Below, piece by piece: positions 21,401 through 30,497 of a stretch of 64,000 nt of DNA. Where the stretch lies: NCBI GenBank assembly GCA_030248195.1, contig JASAND010006562.1, positions 1 to 64,000 of the forward strand, written 5' to 3'. This DNA comes from Trissonchulus latispiculum (Eukaryota; Nematoda; Enoplea; Enoplida; Ironidae). Under the pieces are notes generated by a model. It did not search any database. It was given only the letters and a program-made list of their open reading frames with translations, and was not told the origin of the DNA. How positions within the stretch are numbered: position 1 is the first letter of the stretch; every line of letters begins with the position of its first letter. The position numbers were made by a program, and so were the translations under genes.

Positions 21401-24389
21401 AAAGGCAAATCAGCGAGTTGGCATTATAGTTCGGAGTTTTCACATTAGAAACATTAAACTGCAAGTAAAATTATTCGTAACATATGTGCTGCCTATCCTT
21501 GAATATTGCACTCAGATTTGGTCCCCGTATCTACTAAAGGACATTGATGCTATTGAAAATGTTCAGCGTAGTTTTACCAAACGATTACGTGTGCTTGAAA
21601 TGTTGACTTACAAAGAACGGCTTCTACGGTGTGGTTTGCAATCTTTAGAACCAGGGTTTTTTTTTGGTTTTCGGATTTGCGTCAACCTTGCGTCCCGCTA
21701 AATTTCAGTTGCGTCCCGTTAGGAAATCTTTAATGTAACATGAATTAATCGTATGAGACAAGTAGAAAGTTGATCCTATTTAACAGCAATTCAATATTGC
21801 AAGATGCATATAGATGTTCCCAATACACACGACGGGGGGTCTGGGGGGCGGAGCCCCCCAGAAGTTGAAGAAATTTTTTCAATTACAGTAAAATCCGTAA
21901 TGGAAATGCTTAAAAAGATTAATTTGGCATCTATTGCATCTTATGCGCTTATCGTGACTAATTTTTGATACTAATGGTACATTCCGATGTTTACTGCTAA
22001 ACTAATTAAATATCAAAAGTTAATGAAATAGCTAATTTAAAGAGTTAGTTAATTCTGTTTCAAAACTCTAAGAACTCCTGATCCCTGAAAAGATTATTGC
22101 AAATAAGCATCGGGGGGTCTGGGGGGCGAAGCCCCCCAGAAGTTGGAGAATTTTTTGCAATTACGGATTTATTCGTTTAATGGAAACGTTTAAAAAGATT
22201 AATTTGGCATCTGTTAAATATAACCAAATTATTTAACGCTAATGCATTTCTTGTGTAAATTGCATCTGCAAATTTTTGAATTTTCAATAAAGTCAGTATC
22301 AATAAACAAAGAAAAGTGAAGCGATGCTTAGTGCATTATTATTCAAAGCAAACACACTGAAGCATTAACGTTGGTTACGATTGATTAAAGTTAAATTTAT
22401 CGTAAATTTTTCGTAGACAACTTTTTGTTTGTTGAAAATTTTAGAAAAATGGTAGTTTTGCATTATATATTTCAAATTGCTATTTGTGTATGCTTTGCGA
22501 AAAACGTTTTTAGTTGAAAATGTAGTTTCCATTTTTTGACAGTACCGCTTGTGTATTTTTGCCATTGTTTTTTTTGTGTTTTTTATTGTGTTTTCGCACA
22601 CTTTTTTTAAGAAAACACAAAATTTAAAAAAAACACTAAAAAGCACACTCACAGTTTCACCTGAAGGAGCGAATTTTTATTAATTATAAGCCCAATTTTT
22701 AAGTTTTTCCAAAAAATTTTACGCCTTCGGCGCAACTATTCGCTACAAATCTATGTTTTTACTTCTATTTGTTTTCGTCTGGGTATTAGTTTTCGTGTAG
22801 CCTTCATAATTCTAAGCAACGGTGTCATTAGGGACTGTATAAGCAAATTATTCTATGAAATTACGTTTCCAAATTCTAGAAATGACTGGAATAAAATAAA
22901 CTGTCGAAAAGTAAAAGGTTTGAAGGATTTCAGGCCAAAAGTTTCACAATTTTCAAACAATTCTCAACGTCTGGGTGACTCCGCCCCCCCCGACCCCCCA
23001 TTGTAGCGCAAAAAAGCGTCATCAATGCAAATATTTAACGTTCAGGACATTGAAATATCGTTTATGAAGACTGAGCATGCAATATATGCTTTGTACTTCT
23101 TCTGTAACACGCGAAAAATGCTATATATAGTTTAAAATGCTATAAAAACCGTTAAAAACGTGTTAATACTGCGAAAAGCTAATTTCAGGAAAAACACAGA
23201 TTTTTAAAAAACACACATTTTCTTAAAAAACACAGTAAAAAGCACAGGTAAAATTTTGAAAAAACCCTAATTTTTGCGAAAATATTTTTAAGAAATAAAT
23301 ACGTACTAAGTTTATGTACTTTCATAAACTAAATAACTTTAATTTTGTTGTTCTCAGTCGCATTTTATTTAAATATCTAATAGCGTACAAACCCGGGTTG
23401 CCAACCTTGCGTCACTGTGTGTATATATACGCTCATGCCTTTGTATGAGTTTATATATAATTGTCTACTAATCCTGTCACGACGTAGCCGCTTACATGCA
23501 TCAGCATCGCCGTGGCAGATGTAATACCTGTTGTGTGTGGACGCGGCATTGGGGTTGGGCGGCCGCGGGGCAAATCACGTCTATGTAATAAAAGATAATG
23601 TACTAACAAGGCGTGATTTACTCGGGATTAAAAAAAAAATATTGCATGTAAGAAAACTGTTTCGAGGAACATTAAATGATCCCAAAAATTTGGATATTCG
23701 GCTGCGGCTACAAATTTTATTAATTCTGGGGTTTGATCTATTATGTATGGATACAGATGAATATATAACAACTCAACATGTACTGACACATGACAAAGCA
23801 CACGGGCTAGAGCATGCGATGCCATAGTGAAAAACAGCAGGGGGTCTGGGGGGCGGAGCCCCCCAGAAACCGAGAAAATTTTTGGAAAATACGGAAAAAT
23901 TGGTACTGGAAACATTCGAAGTTTTCACTCTTACAAAAGTGAATTTTCGGCCGAAATAATGATGCGTCTACCTTGCGTCCCGTTAAAATTTCATTGCGTC
24001 AAGATAAGAAACTTTGCGTCCAGACGCACTTCTGGACGCAAAAAAACCCTGTTTAGAACTGAGGCGCCTTTTGTACGATCTTCATCTCATGCATAATATT
24101 GTTTATAATGCATATGATTGTTCATATGATGAGTATTTTACTTATTCGTCTGACGCAGGGACGAGGGGCCATAACTGCTTACACATCAGACCTAGGCAGT
24201 TTCGGAAATCTAAAACTGGACATCATTTCTTTTATAGAATTTGTAATGTTTGGAACTCATTACCTGATGACGTAGTAACATTTTCTTCGCTGAGTATGTT
24301 TAAGGAAAAGCTTTTAAATGCAGAATCTCAGCTTAAAACGTTTATGCGGGGGCGTGCGTTACAAGGACTTTAGTCCTTTGCATGCCACA

Positions 24390-24461
<72 letters not shown>

Positions 24462-25246
24462 TGATGGAACCGGGTCACTTAGGCTTGACCCGGTGACCCG
24501 GTGACCCGGTTGAGCCCTGACCCGGTGACCCGGTGACCCGGTGACCCGGTTTTCCAGAAAATTCCAAAATCTGCAAAAAATTTTGGATTTTGCCTGGGAA
24601 AGCTAAATTTTTGGCTTCCATGTTCCATCACCCCCCCCCGAAAAGAATAACTAAGACATATATGTTTGCTCTAAGTTTTTTAAAATTCATTTGATGGTAG
24701 CTGTAGCTTTTTCTAAATTTATGCAGATTTTAATAGCAAACCAATAATTTATCCGTCTGCGAAATTTTGCAGGGTCTAATATGAGTACTTGTCCAAATAG
24801 ACGGAGTATTTTTAAAAATTTGGTTTTCATTATGTATTGCGTTAAATTAAATGAAAATTTTCACTTACCTTCGACATTTACCTTGGTTGCGAAAATCTGC
24901 AAACCATATATTACTGAATAGAGTTATGCAATAATCATAAAACTTATAAAGCTAAAGCTAAAACGCTAAACAATAATTTGCCAGAGACAGACAGATTCAA
25001 ATAACATCATGGTGCGAAAATGCTCAAGACTAAAATACTGAAAAAATGCCAATTAATATTGGACATTGAACAAAAATTTAAGCTAAAACTTTAGCTTGGT
25101 GAGCCAAAAATTTCTAAAATTTGGGGTAAATTCAGAAAACCGGGTCAAGACCGGGTTGAAGCTCTTGACCCGGTGACCCGGTGACCCGGTCCAAAAAGTG
25201 ACCCGAACTGACCCGGTGACCCGGTGACCCGGTGACCCGGTTCCAT

Positions 25247-25285
<39 letters not shown>

Positions 25286-28200
25286 TGAGGAAAATCGCGT
25301 AGTACGTATATACGTACATTCTTGTACAGTCTGTTCAAACTAGTAGATATAGACTCTTTTGATTTAACCGTGTGCCGACCAAATTCTTGCGTCATATGTA
25401 GTGAATGCCTACTAATCCTGTCACGGCGTAGCCGCTTGTACGCATCAGCATCGGTGTGACAGATGTAATACCTGTTGTATGTGGACGCGGCATCGGGGTT
25501 GGGCGGCCGCGGGGCTAAATCACGTCTTTGTAATAAAGAATAATATATACTAACCAGAGATGAAACCGGGTCACCGGGTCACCGGGTCAGTTCGGGTCAC
25601 TATATGGACCGGGTCACCGGGTCACCGGGTCAGGAGCTCTGACCCCGTCTTGACCCGGTATTTTTGATTGGAGGAATTTTTTTGCTGTTATAGGACATTT
25701 TTCAAAGTTTTACCAATTTTTGCCAACTGAAAACTTCAACAATTACTCAAAAACTAGCAATAGAAATATTCTTAACTTAATCATGTAGTTGTTTTAAATG
25801 CTTGTCGCTATAGTAGTGTCCTCATAATATTTGTAATGTCCTGTCAAGCTTAGATCTAGGTTTGAAACTACAATGATTGCGTTGAATCTTAACTAGAAAA
25901 TGAAAACTATTGCATGGGCCCTGAGGTTTGAAATCTTTATTTTAAATTCTAAAATTCTCCATGCACCATCTACTGTAAGTTATTTATCGCTGCTGCGATT
26001 ATTTTTGGAGGGAGAGAGTCAGATTGTGGGTTTCAAGTCTCGGTAAGAAGGAAGATCTCAGCAAAACAAGGTTTACAGATTCTGAGTTTTACTTCGCCTT
26101 TTTGCAATTGTTATGGCTTACTACATATCTTCAGGAACCAATTGTGATTGATTTTATTTCATATTCTCTGAATTCTTAGCCATGCGAAAAAATATTTCCA
26201 AAGAATTTCCGCTGAGTGAAACTTCAATCATACAACTAAATGAAATATTTTACTAAAATATATAATGATAAAACAGAAAAGTGCTAATGTTAAACCATAT
26301 GATTAGAATTAGATGATGTTATGACTTTGGAAAAGTATTTTGTCCAATTTGCTTGATTCAAAAAGCTATGTAGTTTACTTCACATTATTGAGTGCAAAAT
26401 CGTGCAAATCGTTTTGATTTTTTCCGGCTTACTTACAATATTCACTTACCAATGCTACTACTTTAAGGAAAGCAAAATTTTTGCCCAACTTGATATTTTA
26501 GTCGTCAAAAATGTCCAAAATGGTAAAAAACACACACCGCACCCTAATAAGTATTTTTCATTTTTTGCAAGCTTAAACCTGAATTTTCAAAAATACCGGG
26601 TCACCGGGTCACCGGGTCAGGGGTCGACCGGGTCACCGGGTCAGTAAATAGTGACCCGGTTTCATCTCTGATACTAACATGGCGTGATTTGCTCGGGATT
26701 AAAAAAAGAGGCTATCAGGACCTCCATCACGTACACCATAACGGAGGTTCTGTGGCAGCTGCAGCTGACGTGCGGCCACCCCTGGACTGTCTCGGTAAAT
26801 TGCCCAGGAGGGATGTGAGATGGGTGCTAGACAGGCGCGTAGCCAGGGGGGGCATGGGGGGCATGCCCCCCCCCGAAATTGGGTTGCCCCCCTGGAAATA
26901 TTTACCATCAGGAAATATTTATAACACAGACAGCAGCTGTAGACTGCGTTGAGCCTACGCATTGATAAAAATTAAAACAGTATAGAACTAAAATCCAAAA
27001 ATTTTTCGCGCCTTCGGCGCGAATTATTATTTCTTCGTAGTTAATTCTCAAATGTCATTTCAATTTACAAAATTATAAATGTAATATATATACCTTATCT
27101 TAGTTAGTATAATGTAGTAAGGTATGGTACTTACGTATTTATATACTGGAACGCGTAAGTATATATATATATATATATATATACACTTTTTCTGGAAAAT
27201 AGCAAATAATTTTTGGCTACTTTTGACGTTAACAGAAGTTAGCATTTTGTTCATTCATTCACTTCCCTTCAGATAAATTTCCGAATAGGCTTTCTTTTAT
27301 TACAAAAAAATAACTATTGATTAAGCTACAGGAAGAAAAATTTGCTCAGAAAAATTCATCTCACGCAGCAAAATTTAAAAACTGCGGTACCCTGAAATTA
27401 GAATTTTAATTTAGGCCTTTAAAATTTTTTAATTAATTTTTAAATGATTAAAATTTGATTTGATGCTCAAGCCGTGTTAAATTTTAATCCTTCAAAATTT
27501 TAAAGGCCTAAATTAAAATTCTAATTCCAGGGTACCGCAGTTTAACGTTTTTGCGTTATTTTAATGTATAATTTGTCCAAATTCATCAACGTTTGTCGGA
27601 TGATTTTTTTGGCGAACGCGAAAAAATGACAACTTTTTTTAAATTTCCTTTAAGGTGAAATTACTCCACAGCCCTAGGACTTACCTTACTTACTTACTGT
27701 AATTTTAAAAACTCGTTTATACGAATTGGACAATAAAATATGTGAAAATCAGCGAGATCGGAGAAAGTAAACAAATGACCCAAAAATGGACCCCCCCCGC
27801 CTTAAGTCAGAAAACTTTTGGCTTGCCCCCCCCCGAAATTTTTTTCTGGCTACGCTAGTGGTGCTAGAGCTTACTTTTTGCAAGGTCTAGACTTGACATG
27901 GTCCTCCACTTATACCGAAGTAAGAAACCACTGCGCTATCAAAGGGCCGGAGGCTCGGTTATAATAGTTAGTGTTAACTGTTAGTTAACTGGTAGGTTAG
28001 TTAACTCTACTCTGCTCAACTCTTTCTTGAAGCGGTCCTTAGCATGTAAGTACCGCTAACTTGGCCGTTAAGTTAGTTTACTAAAGTTAGAATCAGATAT
28101 ACTGTCTTCCGCATTGAGGCTGGCAGGATTGCTTGCTAGATTAGAGTGTCCTGTAGTACATACTAAGAAATCCTGTTCCTTTTTCGACTTACTGGCAATT

Positions 28201-30497
28201 CTAAATTGCACACCCGACTTAGGAGGTTTTATTTTCACCAGATTGACCTGTATTTATGGAGAAAGATGCGGAGAGTAAGGTTGACCTCTCGCAATTTATT
28301 TCCGACCGGCAGCGGGCAGCGGCGTAGCATCTCCAAAAAAATCACGCACGAGTTAGAAAATGTAAAAATTTGAAAAATTTCGAAAGAATTATGTCTTCAG
28401 AAACTGTGGTCACTGTCGCCCTTGTGTACACAGTTTGCGTTATCAGATTATCGAGTAACCGTTAAACCTATAAACCGGAGGAAATTACAGGTTTCTTTTG
28501 TCCTAAATATACATCAGTGTACTAAACTCAATTTTTCTGCCTATATTTTTACAGCATAGATAAATTTCGATTGAATACGTATTGCCTCTAAGTTCCTTCC
28601 CCCACCAAAAAGCCTAAAACAGTTCATTTCTGTTTTTTTCTACTTTTTCCCACCTGTTTCAGGCTCAATGATGGTGGAGTTTGCCTCCGTTCTGGCCCGA
28701 CTTCAGAACTGGCCGTCCGGGCAGCTGGTCATTCTTCGCGGCTCTGAGTCACACTTCTGTTCTGGCGGCGATCTGGACTTTATTGCCAACTCCGATATGG
28801 GTCGCCGGATGTCCACTTTTGTCCATCATCGAATTGCCCTTCCCTTGGCCTGCTCGCCCTTTGTCTCAGTGGCCCTGATTGAGGGTCATGCTTTAGGTTA
28901 TACTCTTCTTCTTCTTCTTCTTCTTCTACTTCTACTTAACAAGTTAAAGACTTCAATGTTAACTGTCCGGTTTAAAAAGTTGTCGGAAAATCTTTTAGCT
29001 CTTGGATAGATTGTCAAATTCTTTGCAAATTGTTTGTAAATTGAGCGGTTTCCTCACCCTCTATAGGTTTGACTTTTCCATGCAATATTGGTACTTAATA
29101 ATAGTCTGCTACCCGTAGATACGTTTTTGGCTTCGACCATCTAAAATTGAGCACCACAAATGAGCTTAAAAAGAGAGGGTTTTAACCCCCTCTTTCCTTC
29201 ACTGAGAAACGGAGCTCACAGAATCTGATTGCTTTCGGTTTATAAGCAACCAGCTTTTCGGCGACTACCGCCCCCCCCCAATCCACGAATTGTCAACTGA
29301 GCAGTGAGCACCGGGTTCATTAACTAAGTTAACCCTCCGCGCGTGTTTGCTAATTGTCTGGATAGTCTCATGTTTTGCATAAAACTATTGTCCTGCCCTG
29401 CAGTCACAAAATCTTAGTCCGAAACAGGAGAGAGCCAATGAGAAGTGTGAGCTGTGGAAACTGAAACCTTTGCTTGGACAGGATCATATCTGCTATCACA
29501 TAACCAAAATTTTTGTTGAGCCTTTTTAGTATTAATATTATTTATTAATGCAGTTTTGTTAGAGATGGTAATTTTCTTCAGGTGGTGGTGCTGAATTGAC
29601 GATGGCCTGTGACTATCGAGTGATGACCCCCAAGGCTAAGCTTGGTTTCGTTCAGCAAACCCTGGGCGTTACACCAGGCTGGGGCGGTTGCACCATGCTT
29701 CAGCGTCATGTTAGCTACAAGTCAGTTTCTTTTCTTTTTGGACAAAACTCGATCTTTGCAAGACAGTTGTAATCGGACATTGGCTAGGTTTCGTCAACGT
29801 TTTAATCGTCTTCTAACCGTTTAGCATACCGTTATAATTGTTTGCAGAACGTCGTTTTTTACTACTGAGACAATTGCCAATAAGGATATACTATTCACTG
29901 CTAAAGGCCGAGAGCTTGAATACTGTGAAAGGAATTTCTGGTGCAATACTTCCAAATTTTGTGAACTACGAAAGGTTGGAATTAGTCCAATAATCTAGGC
30001 TCGCTGACCAGGGGTTTAGCTTAGTGGTAGCGTATAGTCTTCGAATTAAGCGGTCCATGTTGGATCCCCGCTCTTGCCTAATTTTCTTTTCCTTAATCCG
30101 CCACTTTTCTTCACTTCTTTCAATCCTGATTTCAATCTGTCACAGCCTATTAAACTCTGCATTTTGTTAGGACTGTTTCAGAACTGCCCTGACTGCTTTG
30201 CTGTCTGGAAAGGTCTACTCAGCCGATCAGGCTTTGAAGGCTGAACTCATAGATCATATCCTAGACCCATCCGATAATCCTAATTTTCTGGTTGACCGGT
30301 GCAAGCAGTGGATGCTTTCCCAGTTCCCGGAACGGGCTCCCACCAGTCGAGCTCTGAAATCTGCCCTTCTTGGGGCCTACTGCCCAAGACAGGCTCTAGA
30401 TTCTTCTCTTGCCCAGGAACGTGAACAGTTTGCCAGTGTCTGGGGATCACCCGATCACATTGATCTGCTTAATAAGGCGTGGAAATCCAAAAAATGA
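18407..30497 (+). CDS. ECHDC1: ECHDC1-like ethylmalonyl-CoA decarboxylase (five coding exons)
   Basis: Join 18407-18458, 19272-19436, 28663-28896, 29582-29720, 30182-30497: 906 bp, 301 codons before the stop, close to vertebrate ECHDC1 (about 300 residues). Every junction is GT..AG and phase-compatible. This is a crotonase-superfamily protein. Residues 106-110 SGGDL and 148-155 HALGGGAE supply the CoA-binding/oxyanion-hole core, and PGWGG (182-186) is the following conserved loop. Overall order and spacing fit ECHDC1 better than a general enoyl-CoA hydratase. Known family role: decarboxylates ethylmalonyl-CoA and methylmalonyl-CoA by-products made by acyl-CoA carboxylases (metabolite repair). 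Residues 1-22 are basic and Arg/Ser-rich without acids, resembling a mitochondrial presequence. Intron 2 is 9.2 kb and packed with transposons. ATG 18407 follows an in-frame TAG at 18377. Confidence 0.9.
18588..18964. mobile_element. TTAA-flanked MITE in ECHDC1 intron 1
   Basis: TTAA (18584-18587) + CAAGGGGGG..GTAC on the left. On the right, the inverse GGTACCCTTG + TTAA (18965-18968). A shared inner motif GACCCCTC appears near both ends. 377 bp, non-coding. The TTAA target suggests a piggyBac-type mobiliser. Confidence 0.6.
19272..19436 (+). CDS. ECHDC1: ECHDC1 exon 2
   Basis: Acceptor GTATAG, donor G|GTATTT, phase 1 out. It encodes the N-terminal lead into the crotonase fold (YRGGSIRLDI, then NAMTG), matching the family's GGGSIDL...MNAF region. 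Confidence 0.88.
19550..19680 (+). mobile_element. SINE fragment (second family 3' core)
   Basis: Carries TTCTTTCAATCCTAATGTCAAC and an A/G-rich tail like the copies at 17995-18166 and 30010-30150. The tRNA-like head is degraded. Confidence 0.5.
19830..21651 (+). pseudogene. Non-LTR reverse transcriptase, N-terminal and RT part
   Basis: This frame contains the RT fingers/palm core. LSAGPDGIPN and NYRPVSVTS lie upstream. Motif A DLMRAFDTVSH is near residue 350, and GVPQGSVLGPILFVIYIND follows. The catalytic FADD is near residue 432 (FADD instead of YADD is normal in this group). Past the catalytic site the thumb region runs to ...LQSLE, where the hAT target duplication begins. All catalytic aspartates are present and there is no internal stop or frameshift, so the frame was intact when the hAT landed. 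The first start codon in frame is GTG at 19830, but the truncated 5' end means the true start is missing. It is not part of ECHDC1 coding sequence. Confidence 0.88.
21644..21651. repeat. 8-bp target-site duplication TTTAGAAC (left)
   Basis: Matches 24052-24059. Removing one copy plus the element restores a continuous RT frame. Confidence 0.92.
21652..24051. mobile_element. hAT-like non-autonomous element (2.4 kb) inserted in the RT gene
   Basis: Ends CAGGGTTTTTTTTTGG and AAAAAAACCCTG, with exact 8-bp duplication TTTAGAAC at 21644-21651 and 24052-24059. Subterminal TTGCGTCCCGYTA repeats lie at both ends. There is no transposase frame. The interior carries four GC hairpins (21835-21861, 22112-22141, 22969-22998, 23840-23866), a CGCCTTCGGCG palindrome (22722-22735) and a copy (23463-23640) of the repeat also seen at 25408-25546. 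Confidence 0.92.
23463..23640. repeat. Dispersed repeat R, copy 1 (inside the hAT element)
   Basis: Starts CTACTAATCCTGTCACG and includes GGTTGGGCGGCCGCGGGGC, ending near GATTTACTCGGGATTAAAA. Copy 2 is 25408-25546 continued at 26671-26705, where another element has split it. Confidence 0.8.
24052..24059. repeat. 8-bp target-site duplication TTTAGAAC (right)
   Basis: Matches 21644-21651. Confidence 0.92.
24060..24373 (+). pseudogene. Non-LTR reverse transcriptase, C-terminal part
   Basis: Continues the frame of 19830-21651 once the insertion is removed (LRRLLYDLHLMHN at the join). It holds the usual C-terminal signature of this group, TRGHNCLHIR, FFYRICNVWNSLPDDVV and a short tail to TAG at 24373. 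The combined frame is about 711 codons. Confidence 0.85.
24393..24458. repeat. (AT)n microsatellite, retrotransposon tail
   Basis: About 66 bp of AT repeats directly after the retrotransposon 3' end. The array continues at 25252-25282 beyond the element inserted in it. Confidence 0.85.
24459..25251. mobile_element. hAT-type element with CCGGTGAC tandem repeats, copy 1
   Basis: Terminal inverted repeat CAGTGATGGAACCGGGTCA on the left. The inverse of CAGAGATGGAACCGGGTCA is on the right. Subterminal tandem copies of the 8-mer GTGACCCG lie inside each end. It is flanked by ATATATAT on both sides, consistent with an 8-bp duplication, though the AT array makes that uninformative. 793 bp, non-coding. 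Confidence 0.8.
25408..25546. repeat. Dispersed repeat R, copy 2 (split)
   Basis: Same sequence as 23463-23640, interrupted by the element at 25555-26670 and resuming at 26671. Copy 1 therefore serves as the empty site for that insertion. Confidence 0.8.
25555..26670. mobile_element. hAT-type element with CCGGTGAC tandem repeats, copy 2
   Basis: The 19-bp terminal inverted repeats CAGAGATGAAACCGGGTCA are perfect, and the 8-bp duplication ATACTAAC (25547-25554, 26671-26678) is exact. Subterminal GGGTCACC tandems match copy 1 at 24459-25251. 1116 bp with no transposase frame. Confidence 0.9.
26832..27860. mobile_element. hAT-type element with CAC/GGCGTAGCCAG ends
   Basis: The left end CAGGCGCGTAGCCAGGGGGG and the right end, read inward as CACTAGCGTAGCCAG, are inverse. 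The 8-bp duplication GTGCTAGA (26824-26831, 27861-27868) is exact. Inside are a GGGGGGCATGCCCCCC palindrome, the TTCGCGCCTTCGGCGCGAA hairpin (27005-27023), a TA repeat (27160-27182) and a foldback element (27379-27541). Non-coding, 1029 bp. Confidence 0.88.
27379..27541. mobile_element. Foldback element with ~49-bp arms, TTAA-flanked
   Basis: The arms, starting AAACTGCGGTACCCTG and containing AATTTAGGCCTTTAAAATTT, are almost perfect reverse complements (27379-27427 against 27493-27541). TTAA lies at both outer edges (27375-27378, 27542-27545). Nested in the 26832-27860 hAT element. Confidence 0.75.
28663..28896 (+). CDS. ECHDC1: ECHDC1 exon 3
   Basis: Acceptor TGTTTCAG, donor G|GTTATA, phase 1 in and out. 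Encodes the first half of the crotonase core, with RGSESHFCSGGDLDF and the start of HALGGG. Confidence 0.92.
29582..29720 (+). CDS. ECHDC1: ECHDC1 exon 4
   Basis: Acceptor CTTCAG, donor GTCAGT, phase 1 in and 2 out. Encodes GGAELTMACDYRVMTP and the PGWGG loop, colinear with the family. Confidence 0.92.
30010..30150 (+). mobile_element. tRNA-like SINE, second family, in ECHDC1 intron 4
   Basis: A-box-like TAGCTTAGTGGTAGCG and B-box-like GTTGGATCCCC, then the shared core TTTCAATCCTGATTTCAA. It lies just before the exon 5 acceptor. Confidence 0.6.
30182..30497 (+). CDS. ECHDC1: ECHDC1 exon 5 (terminal)
   Basis: Acceptor TTTCAG; the first base completes the lysine codon begun in exon 4. It encodes the C-terminal helices (ALTALLSGKVYSADQALKAE ... 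ASVWGSPDHIDLL) and stops at TGA 30495-30497. Vertebrate ECHDC1 has the same VLSGALKL and TVWGGPAN landmarks. Confidence 0.92.

Larger units (their letters stand above)
19778..24458 (+). mobile_element. 5'-truncated non-LTR retrotransposon (CR1/Jockey-like), split by a hAT element
   Basis: The open frame starts right after a TGA near 19775. It lacks the upstream endonuclease domain, as in typical 5' truncation. The RT frame runs to 21651, is interrupted by a 2400-bp insertion, and resumes at 24060 to the stop at 24373. About 20 bp of 3' sequence follow, then an (AT)n tail. It lies in the sense orientation within ECHDC1 intron 2. I could not see a target duplication because the left junction is eroded. 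Confidence 0.85.
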
